This document shows positions 56,902 to 64,000 of a stretch of DNA of 64,000 bases, one piece after another. The DNA comes from Chamaelirium japonicum (taxonomy: Eukaryota > Streptophyta > Magnoliopsida > Liliales > Melanthiaceae): the NCBI GenBank assembly GCA_947650365.1, contig OX393550.1:70615978-70679977 (forward strand), in the 5' to 3' direction. The notes below the pieces were generated by a model. The model was not told the origin of the DNA. It did not search any database and worked only from the letters and a program-made list of their open reading frames with translations. The stretch's first letter is position 1. Each line of letters starts with the position of its first letter. A program made the position numbers and the translations under genes.

Positions 56902-59019
56902 CTAAAAACAAGATATACCTGCAGCGTCCGATAAAGATACCCCAGAAGGAGGGATGACCCCATCGACAAAAAGCCCTGGCTCTCCGTCTCGAGCTGGCCC
57001 TGCCTCGCCAGCACCAGTCAAAGCTGCCTCACACAAGAGGTCCAACTTTCTCCTCTTGGGAGAAGCACCCCCACTCCAAGAAGCCTGAGTCTCAGGAAGG
57101 CCCTGAACCTTGGAAAACGGAGCCATCTCAACTTCTTGCACAGAAAGTGAAGCCTGGGAAGTACTCTCTCGACGGCCACAAGATTTCTCTGACCATCGCT
57201 CCTCGGACCAGAGACGGCGATCCTCTGACCCCGCCAAAGAGTCAAAAGGAAAGTCAGCCCGCTCGCTGCTAGCAAGGACGTCTAGCGGAAGGTCAGCCAA
57301 GAGGGGAAGCACTGACCCGTTGACCCAGCGACGATACTCAGGAGTTGCGGCATCCTTGCCGCCCGACTTAATCCCCGGTGAGAAAGTACACCCAGTAAAA
57401 CGATCGTAAAGTGCTCCCCAGAGGCGGTACGCCTCCTGCGGAGTGTAACGTAACCGCAGGCGCAAAGGAGTCCCAGGCAACTCCTGCCGAAAACCCTGCT
57501 GACGAGCAAACCGGTGGGGAGAGTACCGGGCCACCTCCACTACATCCCCACGGCGCCAAACAAGATACCCAGGCCTGCAACTCACCATGCTCCAGTACAA
57601 AGGATCGGACATCTCCGGCCCATCGCACACCAGGGATTTCATAGAAGGCGCCAGTGCATTTTCCGATACAAATTCGAAGTCAGAGGGGCCCATGCGCCGT
57701 AAACACTCTCGGGCACCAGGCTTCGGACGCTCCCATGCATAAAAAGCGTTCATTACACCTCCCACACAAGGAAGAAAGGGCACCGAGGTCGAAGGTCCAC
57801 GCGCCGCGAAGATCCCCTTCGGAAAGTGGAGCCCAATCCAACCATAGAGGTAATGCAGGGGGCAAAAGGAACTGGCTCTGCCTACTTCCCCTCTTGCATT
57901 ACCCGCACTCGATAGACTCCAATAAGTGCCGCTAAGCCCGCCATACAACGAGCAGAGGATCGCCGGCGCCAGATTAAGGAACTCTCCAGTCACCATCCGA
58001 GCAGCTGCAAGGAAGGTCCCAGGGCGTACCACATCCCCTTCCCAGGGTAAAGCAAAGCGGCAGAGAAAGAGTACTAACCCCGCTGACCAGTAAACAGCAC
58101 GCCAGTCATCACTACACTCTTCAAGTCCCAAGACTTCCCAGGGACGCTGCGCCCCGGCCATGGAGCACCACTCTTTCTTCAGAGATTCGATCGGTCGCCG
58201 GAAGGTGCCAGGCGCCGGCCTCTTTGACGAGGCATATCTCCACATCGGGTGACTCGAAGGAGGAGCGTGACGATACTCTCCTCGAAACCAGAAGTCCACC
58301 CAATCCGAGTGAAGTACCCGGTCTGACCGCTCGCGCGCCGCTATAATAGCATACGCCTTAAAAAGCAAAAGGCAGAAGCTAGGAGACTCATCTGGGTCCG
58401 TCAAAACCTCCAGGGAAGGAACCTCCTCCTGATAATAGCTCCGAACTTCTGGACACCCAGAGATGACATGCACATCACGAAGGGTGATCCCGATTTCACC
58501 AGCTCCAGTCAAAAAGGTATTGGTCTCGGGGCACCACTGCTCACACAGAGCCCGGTACATACCGTCTGGTCGACTGTACTCCCAACAAGCTGGCTCCACA
58601 AACCTCGCCAAACGTTCCATCCCTGGCTCTGCCTCCAACGCGCTGGATAGCTCTTTCATCCAGTCCCGGAAACCTCCCAGATAGGTGACATCTCCACGCG
58701 ATTGAATCCCCACACCCCATCGCGTACGGCGGGAACATATCTTCAAAGCAACAACAGGGACCGGAACCGAATCATCTCCAGTATGGTGAAACGATAACCC
58801 CAAGCTCGGCCGGACAATTTGCCGGGAAGACCCTTCGTCAGTAAGGATGCGCTCGCCAAGTTTTAACACTCGACAAGAGCCGTCGGTCACACCATCCTCG
58901 CAAACTCGCTCGTGCGTCAAAAGCTGAAGCACTGACAACCCGGTCTCCTGTCTCGAAGCACGGTAATGGGAGACTTGCGCGAAGGGGAAGCGAAGGTACG
59001 TACTCCCGTGGGAGACCAT
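56902..59019 (-). CDS. Antisense plant mobile domain (PMD) protein of the Tat element
   Basis: A long intact frame runs antisense to pol. I start it at the ATG at 59019 (MVSHGSTYLRFPFAQ), because the frame upstream is low in similarity to anything and carries an AG acceptor-like site just before it. Roughly residues 110-450 look like the plant mobile domain (PF10536, aminotransferase-like, as in MAIN/MAIL1): GEIGITLRDVHVISG, then FRRPIESLKKEW, AGLVLFLCRFALPW, FLNLAPAILCSLYGGL and HYLYGWIGLHFP. The C-terminal part is Ser/Glu-rich with a basic KRRKLD motif, possibly nuclear. Related elements are known to carry such antisense ORFs; what they do is not known. No break was seen. Confidence 0.72.
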   Translation of the reverse strand: MVSHGSTYLRFPFAQVSHYRASRQETGLSVLQLLTHERVCEDGVTDGSCRVLKLGERILTDEGSSRQIVRPSLGLSFHHTGDDSVPVPVVALKICSRRTRWGVGIQSRGDVTYLGGFRDWMKELSSALEAEPGMERLARFVEPACWEYSRPDGMYRALCEQWCPETNTFLTGAGEIGITLRDVHVISGCPEVRSYYQEEVPSLEVLTDPDESPSFCLLLFKAYAIIAARERSDRVLHSDWVDFWFRGEYRHAPPSSHPMWRYASSKRPAPGTFRRPIESLKKEWCSMAGAQRPWEVLGLEECSDDWRAVYWSAGLVLFLCRFALPWEGDVVRPGTFLAAARMVTGEFLNLAPAILCSLYGGLSGTYWSLSSAGNARGEVGRASSFCPLHYLYGWIGLHFPKGIFAARGPSTSVPFLPCVGGVMNAFYAWERPKPGARECLRRMGPSDFEFVSENALAPSMKSLVCDGPEMSDPLYWSMVSCRPGYLVWRRGDVVEVARYSPHRFARQQGFRQELPGTPLRLRLRYTPQEAYRLWGALYDRFTGCTFSPGIKSGGKDAATPEYRRWVNGSVLPLLADLPLDVLASSERADFPFDSLAGSEDRRLWSEERWSEKSCGRRESTSQASLSVQEVEMAPFSKVQGLPETQASWSGGASPKRRKLDLLCEAALTGAGEAGPARDGEPGLFVDGVIPPSGVSLSDAAGISCF

Positions 59020-59134
59020 ATCAACAATCCAGCCGGAACTCGGAAAGCTCTCGTAACGACGAGACCTGAAAAAGAAAGAACACAAAGCCCTAGTCAGATG
59101 GATTCCGAGTACAGAAACAAAGAAATCAAAAGGG

Positions 59135-59490
59135 GGGGCCTTCAACAAAATAAAGAAAGACAGAGGGGGGTAATGGCAAAAAGCCACGACCCCCCCCCCT
59201 TATCTCTCCTATTAAAGGGGGGGGGCCTTCAGCAAATAAAGAAAGACAGAGGGGGGTCACAGCAAAAAAGCCATGACTCTATCTCCTCTCTCTTGTTAAA
59301 ACTAGCAGGGAGGGGGCCTTCAGCAAATAAAGAAAGACAGAGGGGGGTCATGGCAAAAAAAAAAGCCACGACCCCCCCCCTATCTCTCCTATTAAACTGC
59401 AGGGAGGGGGCCTTCAGCAAATAAAGAAAGAGAAAGGGGGGTCATGGCAAAAAGCCACGACCCCCTCTCTCTATCTCCTGTTTTACATGC
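59135..59490. repeat. Tandem repeat, ~85-bp units, four copies
   Basis: Each unit has GGGGGCCTTCAGCAAATAAAG, AAAGACAGAGGGGGGTCA, GGCAAAAAGCCACGACCCCC and TCTCTCCTATTAAA. Unit lengths vary between about 80 and 95 bp. It lies upstream of the antisense genes and would be in their 5' leader or an intron. Confidence 0.9.
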
Positions 59491-59494
59491 AGAG

Positions 59495-59990
59495 GGGGGG
59501 GGGGTGCGTCGTCCCCGCCTACGCCGCCGGCCCCCGCGCCCTGCCGCTCCGGCCCACGGCTGCCGCGCCGTGCCGCTCCGGCCCCCGCGCCCTGCCGCTC
59601 CGCGCCGCCCACGGCCCCCGCGCCGTGCCGCTCCGGCCCACGGCCCCCAGCGCCGTGCCGCTCCGGCCCCCGCGCCCTGCCGCTCCGGCCCACGGCTGCC
59701 GCGCCGTGCCGCTCCGGCCCCCGCGCCCTGCCGCTCCGCGCCGCTCCGGCCCCCCGCGTCGTGCCGCTCCGGCCCACGACCCCCGCGCCCTGCCGCTCCG
59801 GCCCACGGCCCCCGCGCCCTGCCGCTCCGGCCCACGGCCCCGCCTCGCGCCCTCCTCCCGCGCGCCGGCCGCCACAGCAGCCCCCGGCCGCACCCGCGCC
59901 TCGCACCCTCCGACTCGCGCCTTCCCACGCCTCCAACCCGCGCGCCGGCCGCCACAGCAGCCCCCGGCCGCGCCCGTCGTGCCCTCCCGC
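59495..59990. repeat. Extremely GC-rich minisatellite
   Basis: The core CGCCCTGCCGCTCCGGCCCA and variants repeat every 27-30 bp (sometimes doubled) more than ten times. C and G make up most of the interval. It opens Ala/Arg/Gly/Pro-rich frames in all six phases, none of which I take as genes. Confidence 0.92.
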
Positions 59991-60306
59991 ACCATGCGAA
60001 GAAGAAGAAGGGGAAGAAGAAGAAGGAGGAGGAGAAGAATCACCTCGCCGGCAACCCTCCGCCGTCCACGGGCCGGCGATCTTCCCTCCTCCGCGAACCC
60101 CATGGCGTCACCATCTTCATCCTCCTCGGCATCGTTGCGAAGCAAGAAACCCTAGCAGAGCTCTCGACTCCAAGCCGCCGGGAATCGCTGATAATGAAGA
60201 GAAACGAAAAACAGGGGTCCTTTTAAAGACCTAATCCCACGAATACGCGACTCAAGTCCAACCGCTACGCGTTTCCCGCGGGCGCACTCGAACTTGAGGG
60301 GGCACT
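59991..60306 (-). promoter_or_regulatory. Possible promoter/leader of the antisense genes
   Basis: On the - strand a stretch near 60160-60060 reads like a plant 5' leader (CTAGGGTTTCTTGCTTCG), and GT sites lie downstream. It would place the transcription start of the antisense genes next to the LTR. This is inference from composition only. Confidence 0.3.
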
Positions 60307-60464
60307 TGTGGGCATCGAAATTAGCCCACGGGTCGAACCCGATTCTTACACAAAAAAAATAGGCCCGAACCCAACGGCCTTCGGGTCGAACCCGATTTGT
60401 ACACGAAAAATGGGCCTGCACTCGATGACCTTCGAGTCGAACCCGACTCGCTCATGCAACTTGG

Positions 60465-60690
60465 GCCCGCACACAACGGCCCGCATGCACACTCGGCCCG
60501 CACACAACGGCCCGCATGCACACTCGGCCCGCACACAACGGCCCGCATGCACACTCGGCCCGCACACAACGGCCCGCATGCACACTCGGCCCGCACACAA
60601 CGGCCCACATGCACACTCGGCCCGCACACAACGGCCCGCATGCACACTCGGCCCACACACAACGACCCTCATACGAAATTGGGCCCGCAC
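60465..60690 (+). repeat. 31-bp minisatellite in LTR U3
   Basis: About seven units of CGGCCCGCACACAACGGCCC plus GCATGCACACT follow each other at a strict 31-bp period; the last units are diverged. The repetitive frames it opens on both strands are artefacts. Confidence 0.95.
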
Positions 60691-60867
60691 ACGAATGGCC
60701 CGCATGCGAACTCGGCCCGCGTGCAAACCCAATTCGCGCATCGCGGCCCAACTCGAAGCAAACGGGTCCCACCGGACCCACGACTCGAACACAAAGAGGG
60801 GGGCCCACCGGCCCCCCCCCCCTCTTGAAAACCGTGCCTCCCTCATCAAAGAAAGGTGGGGCCGGCC

Positions 60868-60945
60868 ATAAAAGAAAAAGAAAAGAAAAGAAAAAGAAAA
60901 GAAAAGAAAAAAAAAAGAAAAGAAAAGAAAAGAAGAAAAAAAAAT
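60868..60945 (+). repeat. A/G-only tract
   Basis: Nearly 80 bp of AAAAG-type units without pyrimidines. It may form unusual DNA structure in the LTR U3. Confidence 0.9.
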
Positions 60946-61247
60946 CAAAACCGCCTTGATGCGGGGGGAGGTGGCGTGGACGTCTACACAACCGTAGATC
61001 CGCGACGATCCCTCGATCCAACGGACAAGATGACGTTGTGTCGCCATCCGATCCAAAAGTGCAACAAAAATAACAACTCGATCTTTAAAGATCGAGTCAC
61101 ATCTAGCCCATAACCACCCCACCTAAAAAGGAGGGGATCGAGTTTGTTTCCCCGAATCAAGGAACAATATCTTGATGGTTATGGGGGAAGATATTGGATG
61201 AAACAAAAAGATTTCAGCAATATCTCCCCCAACCACCCACCTTTGCC

Positions 61248-61256
61248 TATAAATAG
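61248..61256 (+). promoter_or_regulatory. Tat LTR TATA box
   Basis: TATAAATAG followed by a purine-rich start region (GAGGGGGTGGGGG). It marks the likely U3/R boundary about 30 bp on. Confidence 0.55.
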
Positions 61257-62289
61257 AGGGGGTGGGGGAAGGCATCAAGGGTCCGAAAGCCGAAGACGAA
61301 AGAGCTCCGCAAGAGAAGCTCCAACGCTCGACGACCGAAGGCTTCACGAGGCACGGCAAGCATATCCTACGGGAGTCCTTGGCCCTTCAAGTCCTCATCA
61401 ACGTGAAGACCTTGCACTCGAAGGTCAAAGCTTCGACTCCTCGCACGAAGAAGAAAGCCTGGAGAAGAAGACCCGGAGCCGTCATCACCCGATTGCTCCA
61501 ACGATCTTCATCAGCTCCGAAGACGCCATAAGCAAAGGCCGGAGAAGAAGATCGAAGCCGACAATACCCGTCGTCTTCAACAAAGGCATCAGCTCCTTGC
61601 ACGAAGAAGAAAGCCGGGAGAAGAAAGCCTGAAGCCGGCGCTACCCCTGCCGCCTTCGTCAATCAAAAGCCGACGCTACAACCGTCGTGCCGAAGCCGGT
61701 GCTACACCCGCTGTCTTCATCAACAAAAGCCGACGCTACAACCGTCGCACGAAGATCGGTGCTACCCCCGCCGAAAAGCCAATACCGACGCCACAACCGT
61801 CGAGGAAGCCGGAAGAAGAAAGAAGCCTTGAAGAAGCAACGCCAGTCGTTCGAGAAGAAGATCGAGTCAAAGCTAAAGTCAAAGCCGACGCAAGAAGCCA
61901 AAGCAAACGCCCCGGTAAAGCCCGCGCTAAAGCAACGCACGTGCCAAAGCCAAGCAACTACGACGGTCACGAGCAAAGCACCGCACGTTCTAGCCGATAC
62001 GACGCGAAGTCCGGAAGAACTAAAGCATCGCAAGCCTCTACCCGTCTACGTTCAAGCGCAAGCGCCAAAGCAAAGCAAAAGCCAGAGCCACACCAAAGCT
62101 ACGCCAAAGCCGAAAGCTAAAGCCAAAGCCGAAGCCAAAAACACGATCGACGCCGCGAACCGACGATCAAGGACGCCAAGGTCTAGCAAGGATCGAGGAA
62201 GACACGAAGGTCGAGGAACGAAGCCCAAAACCTCCCTAGCCGAGAAAGCGCGAAGCACGGACGGGACAAAATCAACGGCGGAAACTCCT

Positions 62290-62542
62290 TAGCCTCTCAA
62301 AAACCCTCATCCTGTAAAGACCTCTGTCCTGGGCAACCCCTTCAGAGCTCTCGCACGAATACCACGTGGAGACGCGGATCAAAGGGACCCTCCAGAGGAT
62401 CTCTCCCACAATCTCCTGATCAAAGAAAATTTGTAATCTCGTGTGATCCGCAATAAAGACGACCCGAATCTTTTTCCGCGACCACACATGCATAAACGAT
62501 GGCAAATTAAGAAACCAAGACAATAGGATTAAATTAGATCTC
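62290..62542. other. Junction of Tat LTR and following repeat
   Basis: No gene seen. It contains an AATAAAG near 62452 that could serve as poly(A) signal of the LTR. Confidence 0.35.
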
Positions 62543-63140
62543 AATAGGGTTTGCAAATAATAATTTTAGCAACTAAGTATGCATGCAAAGGACTAATAAA
62601 AGGTTCGGACGACGATCCAACGGTGTACCAAGCAATCCAAAACCAAAATTAGGGTTAGGGTTTATTACGGTTCTATGGCAGGATGCGATAAAAGCCAACG
62701 ATACCAAATGACATATGATAATTATCAAAAAAACGAGGAAAGATAATACCAGTGAGATTCAAGATCTCTATGCGAATAGCTTTACTCGATGAAGATGACG
62801 AGGAAGATCGAGAGAAGCCAAAAGAACTCCACGCTAAAAACGTTGACGAAAATAGGGTTTGCAAATAATAATTTCAGCAACTAAGTATGCATGCAAAGGA
62901 CTAATAAAAGGTTCGGATGACGAACCAACAGTGTACCAAGCAATCCAAAACCAAAATTAGGGTTAGGGTTTATTACTGTTCTATGGCAGGATGCGATAAA
63001 AGCCAATGATACCAAAGGACATATGATAATTATCAAAATAACGACGAAAGATAATACCAGTGAGATTCAAGATCTCTATGCGGATAGCTTTACTCGATGA
63101 AGATAAATGGCGAGAGGTAGAAGATGACGAGGAAGATTGA
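62543..63140 (+). repeat. 308-bp tandem duplication with CCCTAA-type motifs
   Basis: The block starting AATAGGGTTTGCAAATAATA begins at 62543 and again at 62851 and runs in parallel to about 63130 with few differences. Both copies contain ATTAGGGTTAGGGTTTATT. Copy 2 has an extra ~19 bp near its end. Confidence 0.93.
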
Positions 63141-63292
63141 TGCAGACGAGCCTACTACGTGCAGTTTTTCTACAGCTGATCGTGTATTTTCATCCTCTCC
63201 GGAGATCCAGGAAGCCGATCGTCGATCCGTCTGCATCAGTGGAAAGCTCAATTGAAGCTCTACAACTTTGGTTTTTACTTTATTTCGATCCG

Positions 63293-64000
63293 ACTAACGG
63301 ATCTTTAGTTACTTCTGTTTTTATTTCTGGTTTGGGTAGGTGCGAGCCATGTTCGCATCCGGTTCGAGCCACAGATGCCGAACTGACTCATTTCCGTGTT
63401 AGGTTTTTAGCCGTAGGATATTAAGTTAGGATAGATCTCAATGGATGAGATTCTAGGGGAAATCAAAAACCCAAAACCCTAGCCCAAACTTCCACCCGAC
63501 CGGCCCTCTCTCTCTCTCCCGCGAACGCCCCGCTCCCCCTCTCTCTTCCGCGCGTCTCTCTCTCTCTCTCTACCCGACCGGCCTCTCTCTCTCTTTCTTT
63601 CCTTTTGTGTTTTGTGTCTCATCCCCTATAAAGCCTAAAACCCTAATTGCAAGAGGGGAGAAGAATCTGAAATTGAAACCCTAGAACGGAGAAGCGGCTC
63701 GCTTGTTCGGTTTATCCCTTCCGAAGAATTCCTCTTTGCTTCCAGTCTTTTCTTCCTTCCGCAAGCTTCTATCCTGTCGCCTCACCATTCGTCTACGACT
63801 TCACGGAAGATCGACGTGGAGTTTCTTCGTCTTCAAAGATCCATCGTCTCGGCTTCTTTACCCCTTCTTCTGGACCACGCCTCCCCCTTCCGCGCCTTTC
63901 ATCTGCGACAAAGGAGCATCGGAAAGCCGCCGGCATTGACCAACGCACGGTTTGGATTATCCTCTGATCTTTTCATGTGATATTTTTCCTTCTCGCAACC
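63293..64000 (+). repeat. Dispersed LTR-like repeat, copy B
   Basis: Matches 1-720 in the same order and orientation, with a TATAAAG box at 63627-63633 and the leader CCCTAGAACGGAGAAGCGG. It continues past the window edge. The family is unassigned. Confidence 0.6.

Larger units (their letters stand above)
50088..62440 (+). mobile_element. Tat-lineage gypsy element lacking its 5' part
   Basis: Parts in order: a post-gag spacer and protease (about 50.1-51.2 kb), reverse transcriptase (about 52.4-53.2), RNase H (53.3-53.8), a second, archaeal-type RNase H (53.86-54.25), integrase (54.4-55.6), antisense genes (59.0-55.86), tandem repeats (59.1-60.0) and a 3' LTR from 60307. The double RNase H plus antisense ORFs is the mark of the Tat lineage (Retand, Grande and Ogre relatives). 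No gag, primer site or 5' LTR is present; the left side is the LTR of a chromovirus. It is a fossil with about two breaks in the sense pol, so it is comparatively young. The right limit of the LTR is uncertain. Confidence 0.87.
60307..62440 (+). repeat. Tat 3' LTR
   Basis: A purine tract (GAACTTGAGGGGGCAC) ends just before TGTGGGCATCG, which fits a polypurine tract followed by an LTR start. The U3 contains a 31-bp minisatellite and an A/G tract; a TATAAATAG box lies at 61248; R-U5 is rich in GAAGAAGAAAGCC and CCGACGCTACAACCGTCG repeats. The end is not fixed; candidates lie between 62400 and 62490. Confidence 0.65.

Noticed and set aside
59392-60234. Overlapping Ala/Arg/Gly/Pro-rich frames of 150-260 codons in five phases
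   Set aside because: All come from the GC-rich minisatellite, which has few stops in any frame; no motif or preferred frame.
60308-61122. Cys/Gly/Arg-rich and HTRPAHNGP-type repeat proteins
   Set aside because: They are the 31-bp minisatellite read in different frames.
62543-63140. CRISPR-like array
   Set aside because: Only two long units, no short repeat-spacer pattern, and a plant setting; the other tandem arrays here are also ordinary minisatellites.

Overview
This is nuclear DNA of a flowering plant. The evidence is two spliced host genes of plant type (a chloroplast-targeted metallo-beta-lactamase-fold protein and the splicing factor CWC16), CCCTAA telomere-type motifs, plant-specific retroelement lineages (chromoviruses, a Tat-lineage Ty3/gypsy element with an antisense plant-mobile-domain gene, Ty1/copia), PIF/Harbinger, hAT and Mutator-type MITEs, Helitron-like ends, and long CT and AT microsatellites. 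The species cannot be told from the sequence.

Left third (1-29 kb). A degraded PIF/Harbinger transposon (about 1.27-4.03 kb) is followed by a PIF-type MITE (4193-4930) ending 143 bp upstream of the start codon of a seven-exon gene on the + strand (5074-15251, 351 codons). Its sixth intron is 7.4 kb and is packed with mobile elements. A short convergent intergenic space (15252-17921) holds a Mutator-type foldback MITE and a very small complete LTR element (TRIM). The CWC16 gene lies on the - strand (23488-17922, 7 exons, 316 codons); its third intron (3.6 kb) contains the 3' end of a chromovirus. Upstream of CWC16 is a stack of MITEs (23.66-26.24 kb), then a run of long (CT)n and (AT)n tracts. 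Three unrelated palindromic elements sit against (AT)n tracts, and copies of a Helitron-like repeat flank them.

Middle (29-50 kb). An orphan exon of a dsRNA-binding domain (RNase III-like type) is followed by unassigned, probably LTR-derived sequence and a large inverted repeat. A structurally complete but decayed copia element follows (31568-36720, TSD ATGTG), itself inserted in another LTR element. Next come a chromovirus fragment with a tandemly duplicated chromodomain region, a nearly whole chromovirus on the - strand (39712-47015) whose 5' LTR is cut, and, joined at the cut, a + strand chromovirus (47016-50087).

Right part (50-64 kb). A Tat-lineage gypsy element without its 5' part follows directly on the chromovirus LTR. 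It carries sense pol with two RNase H domains, then antisense ORFs encoding a plant mobile domain protein and a coiled-coil protein, then tandem-repeat-rich and very GC-rich DNA, and a long 3' LTR with a TATA box. A 308-bp tandem duplication and a second copy of the repeat seen at the left edge close the window.

Only the MBL-fold gene and CWC16 look like working host genes; nearly everything else is transposable-element sequence of several ages, often nested. Splice sites and boundaries were read by eye. No alignment or database search was run.
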